From Niastella sp. (GTDB lineage: Bacteria > Bacteroidota > Bacteroidia > Chitinophagales > Chitinophagaceae): a stretch of DNA of 32,682 bases. The notes beneath the pieces were generated by a model that was not told the DNA's origin, did no database searches, and worked only from the letters and a program-made list of their open reading frames with translations. A program made the translations under genes and the position numbers. The stretch is taken from NCBI GenBank assembly GCA_021154515.1, contig JAJKIL010000229.1, forward strand, positions 1-32,682, in the 5' to 3' direction. Shown one piece after another: positions 16,759 to 24,974 of the stretch (positions are counted from its first letter, which is position 1; the number at the start of each line of letters is the position of its first letter).

Positions 16759-17373
16759 TTATAATACTTTTATCCAGAATTTTAATAAGGTCTGCACCTG
16801 GGAATCTACTTCCTGATAACCCGGCGGTATTTTATTATCCAGGCAATGAAAGGTGGCCACCCTCGTTCCTATTGGCATTGCGTTCAATTTTTTATATAAC
16901 TGTCTGTGATAATAATTGAACAGATAGGTTGAATAGGTTATGTTGTCATCTATCTTTTCCTTATCCATCAGATTTTCGTAGAACGAGTTAAAGAAATAAA
17001 AATGATCATATTGGCTGAAGTCCAGTTCGGTAATATTACCATGGATAAAATGAACATTTTGAAACCCAAGCATTTCCCTGGCATCCTCTGCATGCGCTAC
17101 AAGATCTTTGCGTTGTTCAACCCCATAAAACGAAGCATGTGGTTTATAATAAGCGCCGGCCAGGCAAAATTTACCTACCCCACTGCCAATATCCAACACG
17201 TTTACACCGGGATGTGTTACAAGGAACTGAGCCGCCAGCTGGGTAATTTGTAACGGGGTCCAATGCCTGTGCGCCAATAACTGAATGGAATCAGGGTATA
17301 ATCTGTTTAGCTGGGCGTCTGTTCTAAACCATTTATCTATCGGGTTGGAGTAAGCTGATGTTGCCTGGTACAT
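16759..17373 (-). CDS. class I SAM-dependent methyltransferase (paralogue 2)
   Basis: 204 residues. Motif I is NVLDIGSGVGKFCLAGA (glycines 63-67) and the strand-2 acidic end is YGVEQRKDLV. It shares blocks such as FIHGN, YENL and GTRVAT with paralogue 1. It is the first gene of the four-gene minus-strand cluster. A TAATTTTG box lies 4 bases before its ATG, so the transcript may have almost no leader. Substrate unknown. Confidence 0.85.
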   Translation of the reverse strand: MYQATSAYSNPIDKWFRTDAQLNRLYPDSIQLLAHRHWTPLQITQLAAQFLVTHPGVNVLDIGSGVGKFCLAGAYYKPHASFYGVEQRKDLVAHAEDAREMLGFQNVHFIHGNITELDFSQYDHFYFFNSFYENLMDKEKIDDNITYSTYLFNYYHRQLYKKLNAMPIGTRVATFHCLDNKIPPGYQEVDSQVQTLLKFWIKVL

Positions 17374-17377
17374 GTTG

Positions 17378-17385
17378 CAAAATTA
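17378..17385 (-). promoter_or_regulatory. possible -7 box (TAATTTTG) of the methyltransferase operon
   Basis: On the minus strand TAATTTTG matches TAnnTTTG exactly and ends 4 bases before the ATG at 17373. No clear TTTG is found 19-21 bases further upstream. A half-conserved Fnr-type site (TTGATAAATGTCAC) lies further up in the 99-base gap between this gene and the Crp/Fnr gene. Confidence 0.25.
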
Positions 17386-17472
17386 CCTCATTTGATAACC
17401 GGGAGCGGTAACCCTTATCACCATAAAAAGTGACATTTATCAATTTTGGGGGATGATGGGCTTGAAACCGGC

Positions 17473-18180
17473 TTATTTATAGTTTGCAATTTTTATAAGC
17501 TGGTTAACGTCAAGAACGATTATTTTCCGGCCCTTTGTTTGTACAATACCAGCCTCTTTAAATTCCGTCAGGATCCGTACCGCACTTTCGCGAACGGTTC
17601 CTACAATATTTGCCAGGTCATTCCGGCTGATATTTATTTCTACCGGCATGCCGGGTTGAAAATTCACCTTGTATTTTTCCCTAAGTACTATTAGTTGTAA
17701 TGCCAGCCTTTCCCTTACTGATTTCTGGGCAAAAGCGGAGATACTATTAGCCAGTACAGCGAATTCATGGCTTAAGGTTTTTAGCAGACGCTTACTTAGT
17801 ACTGAAGATTTCTGTAACGTGTTCAGGAAATCTTCCTTGGGAATAAATGCTATTCTGCTTTTTTCCAATGCGGCGGCCGAATCGGGATACCTGTCTTCAG
17901 AAAGAATAGCATGGTAGCCCAGGATCTCGCCCTGGTTGGCTACATAAATAATTTGCTCCCTTCCGTCTTTGTCTACTTTATACTTCTTTACTTTCCCTTC
18001 TACAATATAAAATATACCGGAAGGATAAGCGGCCTCCCTGAAGATGATCTCCCCTTTTGAATAAAGTTGCTCGGTTTTATTGGCTGTCAGTAACTCAAAA
18101 TCTTCAGCAGGCAAATCCATTAAAACAGATTCACTTTTAAAGTCCCACTTATCAATTGGAAATTTGCCGCGTATGCTCAT
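17473..18180 (-). CDS. Crp/Fnr-family transcriptional regulator
   Basis: 235 residues from the ATG at 18180. A TTG 33 bases upstream would add 11 residues but is a weaker start. The N-terminal cyclic-nucleotide-binding-type beta-barrel spans about 22-120 (SKGEIIFREAAYPSGIFYIV and EGKVKKYKVD), a long dimer helix is at 125-160, and the winged helix-turn-helix at 185-225 (SRNDLANIVGTVRESAVRIL). No N-terminal cysteine cluster is present, so it is not an iron-sulfur Fnr; the effector is unknown. It is 16 bases downstream of a methyltransferase gene on the same strand and may be co-transcribed with it. It lies just upstream of the methyltransferase/DUF983/SulP cluster, which it may control. Confidence 0.9.
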   Translation of the reverse strand: MSIRGKFPIDKWDFKSESVLMDLPAEDFELLTANKTEQLYSKGEIIFREAAYPSGIFYIVEGKVKKYKVDKDGREQIIYVANQGEILGYHAILSEDRYPDSAAALEKSRIAFIPKEDFLNTLQKSSVLSKRLLKTLSHEFAVLANSISAFAQKSVRERLALQLIVLREKYKVNFQPGMPVEINISRNDLANIVGTVRESAVRILTEFKEAGIVQTKGRKIIVLDVNQLIKIANYK

Positions 18181-18196
18181 GTATGCCTGCAATTTA

Positions 18197-18985
18197 CTAT
18201 ATCTTCTCCGCAATAGTCAAAGCCATGGAGAAATGCTTCTCAACTATACCCTGAAACTCTTCATTTATCAGGGCTTCCATTTCTCCATAAAAAGCCTGTT
18301 GAACGGGTTGAGAAGCAACCAGATGATTGGAGTAAGTATTCAGCAATTTCACAAATTGTTTGGCGTTATAGGTTATAACGACCGGAAAAGATTGAAAATA
18401 TTTTAAGCTGAATAAGCTTTCATCAATCTCAGTTGGCTTCAGGTCTTTATCCCTGGGGAATTCCGGCCTTATATGTTTGTCGGTAAAATCGTATTTGTCA
18501 TAAATAGGTTGAGAAGCATATAAAAAGGCATCTCCCTTTTCGTCAGAGGTATGATAGGTATGAATAATAGCCAAATGTCCGCCGTTCTTTAACAGGTTAT
18601 GCGCTTTTCTAAATCTTACCGAAGGTTCGATCCAATGGAATGCAGTGGCCGCAAAAACCAGGTCGAATGATCTTTCCGGCAGGGGTATCTCTTCGAATGC
18701 ACCTGTTATTATTTGTACGTTTTTATAATCCTGCAACTCATAGCGCGCTACTTCCGCCAGGTCTGCGCCCAGTTCGATGGCCGTGATCTCAAATCCTTTC
18801 TTTGCCAAAGGCCTGGTCGCCTGGCCGGTACCCGGGCCAATCTCCAATAACCTTGAACGGGGTTGCAGGTCGAGCAGTTCTATTAGCTTTTCAAATAATG
18901 CATCAGGATACCGGGGTCTTATTTCATTATACAGCCCGGCTACTTCATTAAATGTTCGCTTCAGGGAATTGTTATCACTCATCAT
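18197..18985 (-). CDS. class I SAM-dependent methyltransferase (Methyltransf_11 type)
   Basis: 262 residues. The N-terminal FNEVAGLYNEIRPRYP segment is typical of ubiquinone/trans-aconitate-like methyltransferases. Motif I LLEIGPGTGQATRPLAKKG is at 46-64, the strand-2 acidic end AIELGADL at 69-76, and motif IV FDLVFAATAFHWI at 107-119. It is unrelated to the tandem pair at 15681-17373 except in fold. Two consecutive ATG codons (18985 and 18982) are possible starts. The acceptor is unknown. Confidence 0.88.
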   Translation of the reverse strand: MMSDNNSLKRTFNEVAGLYNEIRPRYPDALFEKLIELLDLQPRSRLLEIGPGTGQATRPLAKKGFEITAIELGADLAEVARYELQDYKNVQIITGAFEEIPLPERSFDLVFAATAFHWIEPSVRFRKAHNLLKNGGHLAIIHTYHTSDEKGDAFLYASQPIYDKYDFTDKHIRPEFPRDKDLKPTEIDESLFSLKYFQSFPVVITYNAKQFVKLLNTYSNHLVASQPVQQAFYGEMEALINEEFQGIVEKHFSMALTIAEKI

Positions 18986-19006
18986 TTCTTAAAAATAAGG
19001 ATTTCA

Positions 19007-19120
19007 TTACAACCCCTGCACAAACCCGGTTAAACTTTCGTCCTGCCCAAGGTTCAATTTCTTTTTCAGGCGATAACGGCTTACCCGCAGGCTATCCTGC
19101 GTCAGCCGTATAGCGGTTAT
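19007..19120 (-). pseudogene. C-terminal remnant of a helix-turn-helix regulator
   Basis: The minus strand encodes AIRLTQDSLRVSRYRLKKK followed by LNLGQDESLTGFVQGL and TAA at 19009-19007. This is the recognition-helix end of the LuxR-like DNA-binding domains that close many Bacteroidota sensor/regulator proteins. No start or upstream domain exists: upstream of about 19120 the sequence becomes the 3' end of a plus-strand gene. The fragment is about 37 codons and cannot be functional alone. Assignment is from the motif only; the full parent protein cannot be reconstructed. Confidence 0.6.
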
Positions 19121-19225
19121 GGCGTTAATGGCGATGTTCAGCACCAAACGATCGGCAAAAACACCTTTATCAGTAAAGATACTTACGGGGCGAATTATTT
19201 GTTAGGCGTAAAATTCAAAATGTAA
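19118..19225 (+). pseudogene. C-terminal remnant of an outer-membrane beta-barrel protein
   Basis: The plus strand reads Y-GVNGDVQHQTIGKNTFISK followed by DTYGANYLLGVKFKM and TAA at 19223-19225. It looks like the last two strands of an outer-membrane barrel, probably a TonB-dependent receptor, with the usual aromatic/hydrophobic ending. It begins abruptly where the minus-strand regulator remnant ends and stops 4 bases before the next ATG, as in an operon. This is inference from a short fragment. Confidence 0.5.
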
Positions 19226-19229
19226 TACA

Positions 19230-19667
19230 ATGAACATTAAAAATATAAAACAGCTAATTATACCAACGCTTGTAGTAGCATTATCCGCTTGTCATAAGGA
19301 GGAAACGATGGATATTTCACCGGCGAAATTTGCTGTTGGGCAACTCATTACCAGCGATACCCTAACCGGTACGGTGAAAGGAACTTTACAAAGTGGTAAA
19401 ACGTATTATTTCAGGTCAGATATCCGCATCAACAAAGGAGATACCTTATTGATGCTGGAAGGATCCAAACTCATTGCCCTGGGCGATGGCAAAACCACGG
19501 CTACCAGTCCGCAGATAAGCTGCAGTGGTACCTTTATCAGTTTGGGATCTCCTAACAATCATAATTTCATTACGGTGCCTGATAACTGCGCACTTCCAGC
19601 TCTATTGGTAAAGAATGGTGGGGTGCCATCCCGGCCGGCCCGGGATGGCACGCTTATTCCAGCTTAA
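19230..19667 (+). pseudogene. N-terminal part of a lipoprotein, probably truncated
   Basis: 145 codons. A lipoprotein signal ends in ALSAC (Cys21). The mature start (ISPAKFAVGQLITSDTLTGT, VKGTLQSGKTYYFRSDIRI, GDTLLMLEGSKLIALGDGK) then leads into ISCSGTFISLGSPNNHNFIT. This resembles the first rungs of Bacteroidota surface lipoproteins with a right-handed parallel beta-helix, which are normally several hundred residues long. After FITVP the sequence loses that character and runs into a GC-rich hairpin (19623-19651) and the end of the convergent fucosidase gene, overlapping it by 14 bases. I read it as a gene cut off at its 3' side. It follows the barrel remnant at operon spacing. If expressed it would give a short, unanchored-to-function lipoprotein. 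Confidence 0.6.
19623..19651. terminator. GC-rich 12-bp stem-loop between convergent genes
   Basis: GTGCCATCCCGG (19623-19634) and CCGGGATGGCAC (19640-19651) form a perfect 12-bp stem with a 5-base loop. It starts 2 bases after the fucosidase stop on the minus strand. There is no T-run on either side, so it is a transcript-end or stabilising hairpin rather than a textbook intrinsic terminator. Confidence 0.5.
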
Positions 19668-21039
19668 ATACGGCGCTATACTTAAGACCAGCATTATGTT
19701 GCCACTTTGCCGGCACCTGTACTGTTACCAGGTTACTGGCATATGTCCATTTTAATTTCTGTTCAGGCGCTGCCAGCAGCGTAACACGTTTTGGCCTTCC
19801 TGGTTTATTCACAGGTATTTGAATTACGGCAGGCAATTCAACTGTTTCCTTTTCGGAAAGCCAGCAGGCATAGATCTTACTGCTATCCTTCGACTGCGTA
19901 TAATATATATTGTTAGATGAATAAGGCTCTACGGGCCGGGAAGCATAGATCGCTTCGCCATTGAGGGCCATCCAGTCGCCTATGTCCTGCAATCGTTGAT
20001 ATACCACCGGGTCCCAATCGCCATTTCCGTCGGGACCAACATTCAACAAAAAGTTACCGCCTCTTGAAACGATCTTTACGAGCAATTCCAGTAAACGATG
20101 AGCGCTTTTATACTGATCATTCTTACTGAAGCTCCATGAATTGCCCATGGTCATACAGGTTTCCCAGGGATACGTCAATGGCTTTTCAGGTACTTCCTGC
20201 TCAGGCGTGGTATAGTTTTCAAACTCACCCGCCACTGTACGGTCTACCATTATTAATCCCGGCTGATATTTATGGGCCATAGTCGCAATACGTCGCATAT
20301 TTATATCCATATTAAACGGATCATTCTCTTTTTGCGAAGGACGTACCCAACCGCCATCGAGCCACAAGATATCTATCGGTCCATACCCTGTCATCAACTC
20401 TTCAATCTGGTTGTAGGTAAAGTCCTGGAATTTTTTCCAGCGATCGGGATATTTAGTAGTGCTGTAGTTTACATTATGATCTTTAGGCGGGAAATAGGGC
20501 CACCAGAAATTTTCGCTGTGCCAATCGGGTTTTGAAAAGTAAGCGCCGGTCATAAAGCCTGCTGCACGAAAAGCATCAAAGATGACTTTTGTTACATTAC
20601 TATTTGGATTGTGGGAAAAGGGCGTTTGCGAACCGGTTATTTTATAATCAGTTTGTTTGGTATCAAACATACAAAACCCATCGTGGTGCTTAGTGGTAAA
20701 AACCACATATCGCATACCCGCTGCTTTGGCCGCCTTTACCCATTTCTCCGGATTGAATGCTACCGGGTTAAATGTTGTGGGTAGATTTTCATACGCCTTT
20801 TTATATTCAAAATAATTATTAGCATAGGGGCCGGTGCGTGTCACCCACTCATCGGGACAAATGCTCCAGCTTTCCACTACACCCCACTGACTGTAAGGGC
20901 CCCAATGCATAAACAGGCCAAATTTCAGATCATTCCATTGAGCCAGCTTTTTTATTACCAGCGGATCTTTAGGCGGCACGTATTGGGCGTGGAGTCTGGT
21001 ACCCGTTAAGAAAAGAAATACTATTAATAATTGTTTCAT
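19654..21039 (-). CDS. alpha-L-fucosidase, glycoside hydrolase family 29
   Basis: 461 residues from the ATG at 21039, chosen because it gives a clean signal peptide (MKQLLIVFLFLTGTRLHAQ); the frame extends 10 codons further upstream without sense. The GH29 barrel shows FGLFMHWGPYS (40-50), YVVFTTKHHDGFCMFD (111-126), DILWLDGGW with the probable nucleophile D228, the TTPEQ motif at about 277-281 and GGNFLLNVGPDGNG near 340. A C-terminal beta domain follows (about 385-461). It removes terminal alpha-fucose from glycans, in the periplasm or at the cell surface. It is the last gene of the PUL. The second GH29 gene lies upstream with a 17-bp stem-loop between them. Confidence 0.93.
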   Translation of the reverse strand: MKQLLIVFLFLTGTRLHAQYVPPKDPLVIKKLAQWNDLKFGLFMHWGPYSQWGVVESWSICPDEWVTRTGPYANNYFEYKKAYENLPTTFNPVAFNPEKWVKAAKAAGMRYVVFTTKHHDGFCMFDTKQTDYKITGSQTPFSHNPNSNVTKVIFDAFRAAGFMTGAYFSKPDWHSENFWWPYFPPKDHNVNYSTTKYPDRWKKFQDFTYNQIEELMTGYGPIDILWLDGGWVRPSQKENDPFNMDINMRRIATMAHKYQPGLIMVDRTVAGEFENYTTPEQEVPEKPLTYPWETCMTMGNSWSFSKNDQYKSAHRLLELLVKIVSRGGNFLLNVGPDGNGDWDPVVYQRLQDIGDWMALNGEAIYASRPVEPYSSNNIYYTQSKDSSKIYACWLSEKETVELPAVIQIPVNKPGRPKRVTLLAAPEQKLKWTYASNLVTVQVPAKWQHNAGLKYSAVFKLE

Positions 21040-21052
21040 AATTGAAGAGTTA

Positions 21053-21116
21053 AAACCTGTCAGGTGCACTTTGGTATCTTGCCCGGCCGAACTGTTTATG
21101 TGCAGCTGACAGGTTT
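21053..21116 (-). other. intercistronic stem-loop between the two fucosidase genes
   Basis: AAACCTGTCAG (21053-21063) and CTGACAGGTTT (21106-21116) are perfect 11-bp inverted arms. After one mismatch the pairing continues for 5 bp (TGCAC with GTGCA), giving a 17-bp stem around a 30-base loop. No T-run follows. It could protect or cleave the transcript or reduce expression of the second fucosidase. Confidence 0.55.
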
Positions 21117-21123
21117 ACTACGT

Positions 21124-22488
21124 CTATAATAAAGTCAGTTCAATAACGGGAATTTCGATATTCGGTTGCTGCGGCAATTTTATTTGCAGATCATTTGAAT
21201 TATCACCAACCGGCTCATATTTTATTTCTGAATTATCATGCAGGAACTGCGCATATTTTATCTTCCCTTTATACCCGGGCAATGTAAGCGTGGAGGGGTT
21301 ATATTTATATTGCATCAGGTGCAGGTATATTTTTTTAGTAACCGGGTTGTAGGTCAGCAAGGTATTCTCAGGCGCTTTATATTCAGCCGGCGCCTGCGTA
21401 CAACCATAAATGGCCTGCTGATTATATTTCATCCAAACCCCAATGCTATCCAGGGCGCGAACGGCGCGATAATCAAAATAACCCCTGGCAGTGGGCCCTA
21501 CATTAAGGATCAGGTTGCCACTTTTGCTTACGGCTGTAATCAACAGGGTAAGCAGCTCGTGGTTCGATTTCCAACTGTTCTCATCCCGGAAATATCCCCA
21601 CGATCCGGAGAAGGTCTGGCAGGTTTCAAACGGCAATCCGCCATATTCACTTTGCAATTCCGATGGTTTCACCTGTTCGGGGGTAGCAAAATCAGCGCCA
21701 TCTGAATACTCATCGAGATCGAGCCGGTTATCGACAATAATACCGGGTTGCAGTTGCCGGATCATTTTCAACAATTCCACGGAACCCCAGTCGTTTTTTC
21801 CCTTACCATGCCCGTTTGAATTGGGATAGGAGAAATCGAGCCACAGGATATCTATCTTTCCATAATTGGTCAATAATTCCCTCACCTGGTTATGCAGGTA
21901 AGCTTTATATTTATTCCAGTCGCGGCCTTTATTTATTTTGGCATAATCTGAATCAGCTTCGCTTTTGGGTTGTAACGGGTGAACGCCATCAACTGTAAAA
22001 TCAGGATGATGCCAGTCGATGAGAGAATAATAAAAACCTACCCTGATCCCTTCAGCCCTGAACGCATCTACAAACTCTCTTACCAGGTCGCGCTTTGCTT
22101 TGGTTTTGGTAGATTTATAATCTGTATATTTTGAATCGAACAAACAAAAGCCTTCATGATGCTTGGTGGTCAATACGGCATATTTCATCCCGGCTGCCTT
22201 TGCCTGTTTCGCCCACGTTTTGGGATCGAACATATCGGGATTGAACATATCGAAGTAAGGCTGGTATTGCTCGTTGTTCATCCGCTCCCAGCGCTTTACC
22301 CATTCGTGACGCGCAGCCTGCGCATACAGTCCCCAGTGAATAAACATTCCAAACCGGTCGTGCGTCCACCAGGCCATGCGTTCTACTTTTTGTTCGTGCG
22401 TCTCATTCCCGATCTTCTTTTGGGCACGGGCTGTTTGTAATAGCAATAATGAAAGAATAAAAACAGCGATCTTTTTAATCTTATACAT
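21124..22488 (-). CDS. alpha-L-fucosidase, glycoside hydrolase family 29 (second copy)
   Basis: 454 residues with a signal peptide (MYKIKKIAVFILSLLLLQTA-RAQ). GH29 motifs are FGMFIHWGLYA (46-56), YAVLTTKHHEGFCLFD (103-118), DILWLDFSYPN with the probable nucleophile D218, ATPEQ, and SGNLILNVGPTARG. It differs from the downstream GH29 around the active site (LDFSYPN against LDGGW), so the two probably prefer different linkages or aglycones. It has a C-terminal beta domain of about 75 residues. It is encoded 19 bases after the DUF4998 lipoprotein gene in the PUL operon. Confidence 0.93.
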   Translation of the reverse strand: MYKIKKIAVFILSLLLLQTARAQKKIGNETHEQKVERMAWWTHDRFGMFIHWGLYAQAARHEWVKRWERMNNEQYQPYFDMFNPDMFDPKTWAKQAKAAGMKYAVLTTKHHEGFCLFDSKYTDYKSTKTKAKRDLVREFVDAFRAEGIRVGFYYSLIDWHHPDFTVDGVHPLQPKSEADSDYAKINKGRDWNKYKAYLHNQVRELLTNYGKIDILWLDFSYPNSNGHGKGKNDWGSVELLKMIRQLQPGIIVDNRLDLDEYSDGADFATPEQVKPSELQSEYGGLPFETCQTFSGSWGYFRDENSWKSNHELLTLLITAVSKSGNLILNVGPTARGYFDYRAVRALDSIGVWMKYNQQAIYGCTQAPAEYKAPENTLLTYNPVTKKIYLHLMQYKYNPSTLTLPGYKGKIKYAQFLHDNSEIKYEPVGDNSNDLQIKLPQQPNIEIPVIELTLL

Positions 22489-22507
22489 GTATGGTCGTTT
22501 TATCGGA

Positions 22508-23710
22508 TTATTTATTTTTCATCAGTTTTACGTTGCTTATCCTTATAGTTTGCTGTGCAGGTACTGCCATGCTGGCTACCACGCCCAGTGTTACAGTAGC
22601 AGCCGTTGGAAGTGTGAACGAAGCCGATACCAGTTTATTGGAATTATCGGTGAACCTGCCATACCCTAAAGCAGTTGTTATATCTGCCACATCTGGCAAT
22701 GCGTTTCCTGATGCTATAGCAAGATAAGCAGCCTCCAGCGAGTTATCAATATTCGATACGGCAGCCTCCAGTACATATTCGCCGGCAGGCAGCGTTACGG
22801 TCTGGTAGATTTTTCCATTGGTAAGAACGCCGTTATCCCAGATCCATAAGGTCATACAGGCATTGTCGACGCCATTGATGGCATCCCAGGTATAGCGGTT
22901 ACGGGCTTCATCGTTGTATTGCCAGTTTAACAACTGTCCAAATCGCCAGTTGCTGTTTTGGGCATTATCCAACAGGAATGGCGACCCGGGATTGTTAATG
23001 TATAGAGCCGTTACATCAGCTTTTACCGGCAGGTTGGCAAAACCGGTGGTAAATGTATCTATGGCCAGGGAAGCCGGTTTATACAACGTACGGTACTGTG
23101 CCTGCGTACCGGGCAACAGATCGGGTAACCTGGTTACCTGGTCTTTATAAACAGCCTTTACCAGGGTGTCGTGCGTACCGTTATTTACATCGGTATACTT
23201 TAGTTGCATACCAATAACTCCGGTTGTTGAATCGGCATCGCTCCAGGTAATTTCAGCCGTATCGTTTATCAGTTCGGCATTCGCAACGCCCCTGTTCAAT
23301 AAAGCGGCAGCATACAGATCGCCATACACCGTACCCGAAACGGTTACTTTAATGGAACTGTTGCCTGCTTGATCGTAATTATAGATCTCGAAGTCGTAGT
23401 TGCCTTCGGTCAGGTTATTGATAATAACCCGCATGGTATCTATGGCCGATGTACGCTGAACAGGTATTTCAACGGAATCAGTATGATTCTTCCAGAATAC
23501 TTTCGATCTTGTTATGGTAGGGTCAGATAAGAGTAACCAATATAGCTGCACTCTTTTCTTTCCGGCATATACCCGCGCCGAATCGGCTTTGGCAGTGTAT
23601 ATGATCTCGCCCCCTTCTACAAACTTTTTAAATTCATCTGCTTTTTTGCAGGACAGTACCAGGCCTGTGGCAACAAATAACAGGCTGATAACGGTTCTTA
23701 TTACATTCAT
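22508..23710 (-). CDS. surface lipoprotein, DUF4998 + DUF5013 type
   Basis: 400 residues with lipobox LVLSC (Cys21). The N-terminal part (about 35-225) has the DUF4998 pattern: EGGEIIYTAKADSARVYAGK, RVQLYWLLLSDPTITRSKVF and YDFEIYNYDQAGNSS, two fibronectin-like beta domains. The C-terminal part (about 250-400) looks like DUF5013, a jelly-roll fold with YQTVTLPAGEYVLEAAVSNI. Such proteins occur downstream of susCD and are thought to be surface glycan-binding partners. The PUL position fits that role. Which glycan it binds is unknown. Confidence 0.82.
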   Translation of the reverse strand: MNVIRTVISLLFVATGLVLSCKKADEFKKFVEGGEIIYTAKADSARVYAGKKRVQLYWLLLSDPTITRSKVFWKNHTDSVEIPVQRTSAIDTMRVIINNLTEGNYDFEIYNYDQAGNSSIKVTVSGTVYGDLYAAALLNRGVANAELINDTAEITWSDADSTTGVIGMQLKYTDVNNGTHDTLVKAVYKDQVTRLPDLLPGTQAQYRTLYKPASLAIDTFTTGFANLPVKADVTALYINNPGSPFLLDNAQNSNWRFGQLLNWQYNDEARNRYTWDAINGVDNACMTLWIWDNGVLTNGKIYQTVTLPAGEYVLEAAVSNIDNSLEAAYLAIASGNALPDVADITTALGYGRFTDNSNKLVSASFTLPTAATVTLGVVASMAVPAQQTIRISNVKLMKNK

Positions 23711-23757
23711 ACATTCGTTTTTATTCTTGCATGGTGAATGGTCAATGATATAGGGGA

Positions 23758-24954
23758 TTACCTGCTATCGCCCCAGAACGACATTTCCGCAACGTTGGCA
23801 GCATAGCCGCCATCCGTCCAGGTGCGTAATATCTTCAACCGGATGTAACGCACTTTAGGCGCCGTGAGTGGTATATCCATTAACTCACCCGTTTCAGCAG
23901 CCGCCAGATCTGCAGCGTTCGTGGTGCCAACCGGTAACCCGGAAGGCTTTATAACCGTATGATGCGCGAGCAGCGTCCAGCTATTGTCCCAGGCTCCATT
24001 GGGATTGGGGTTATCAGCGCCGTATACTTCAAATTCCCGCAGGTTGTTCTGTGCATAGATCCAGCCGCCATCCTGGTTACGCTGCCATAAACCCACCCGG
24101 CTCAACTGGGCCAGCGTACCCATGTCGAATGTGATCCACATGGGCATACCATCCAGCTTATCGGCCGAGTGCCACATATTATACCCGGTGAAAATACCAT
24201 CCCAGAGATCGGTCATGGATAAGCCCCAGCCATAACCTATATCGGTAGGCAGATCTACTTCCTTAAATTTTGTTTTATCCAACAGCTCTTCATACAGTGG
24301 TGTATATTCCCCCGTTAACGTATCGGAGATATTTCCCCACCTGTCCTTTACAAAAAATCCGAATTTTCTTTTTTCTGCTTTATATCCCCGCAATGAATAA
24401 ACGCCGCTGTCGGCGTTGGTATAATGTGCATCGGTTTGGTCAAACACGCCGGTTGAATCGGTAGTGAGCCCAACGATGGACACATCTGCGCTGCTTTTAT
24501 TTTTAAACGACACATTTACCCCGCCAAAATCAGCCCGCACCTGCAGGCTGCGGTATACATCCAGGTAAGGCGGGGTATGCGGACTTACAGTAATAGTAAC
24601 AGGGGCTGATTGTTTTTCGTCGCGGGTTACCACATATAGTTCTACCTGGTGAAGCAGGGTATCGGCAAACCCATCTACCACCAGCGAGTTGTTGTAATAG
24701 GAGGCGCGTACTTCGCGTTTTTCGCCCGGTTTATTTTCGTACACCGCTTTTACATATAACAAACCGGGGCTTGCCGGCAGTGTATAGGTTAACTGCGCAG
24801 CGCCCGGTAAATTAGTAATGGATACGCTCTTCAACGGATCCGGCGTTGAACCATCACCTTCTCCCGATAACGGCTCATGGATCTCGGGCTTACAGCCATA
24901 CAGTACAACCAGCAACATGCCTGTAATGATCAGCGTTCGTTTGTATAGTTTCAT
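23758..24954 (-). CDS. surface lipoprotein, DUF4959/DUF5126/DUF5000 (F5/8-like) type
   Basis: 398 residues from the ATG at 24954, chosen because it places a lipobox (VLYGC, Cys21) at the right distance; the frame extends nine codons upstream. An N-terminal beta domain (DPLKSVSITNLPGAAQLTY) is followed by a second one (HTPPYLDVYRSLQVRADFGG) and a C-terminal discoidin-like DUF5000 domain from about residue 230 (WITFDMGTLAQLSRVGLWQR; then YIRLKILRTW). The discoidin-like domain suggests carbohydrate binding. It sits between SusD (20 bases upstream) and the DUF4998 gene, the place of surface glycan-binding proteins in a PUL. Confidence 0.85.
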   Translation of the reverse strand: MKLYKRTLIITGMLLVVLYGCKPEIHEPLSGEGDGSTPDPLKSVSITNLPGAAQLTYTLPASPGLLYVKAVYENKPGEKREVRASYYNNSLVVDGFADTLLHQVELYVVTRDEKQSAPVTITVSPHTPPYLDVYRSLQVRADFGGVNVSFKNKSSADVSIVGLTTDSTGVFDQTDAHYTNADSGVYSLRGYKAEKRKFGFFVKDRWGNISDTLTGEYTPLYEELLDKTKFKEVDLPTDIGYGWGLSMTDLWDGIFTGYNMWHSADKLDGMPMWITFDMGTLAQLSRVGLWQRNQDGGWIYAQNNLREFEVYGADNPNPNGAWDNSWTLLAHHTVIKPSGLPVGTTNAADLAAAETGELMDIPLTAPKVRYIRLKILRTWTDGGYAANVAEMSFWGDSR

Positions 24955-24974
24955 GTATTGTAAGATTGTAGAGT

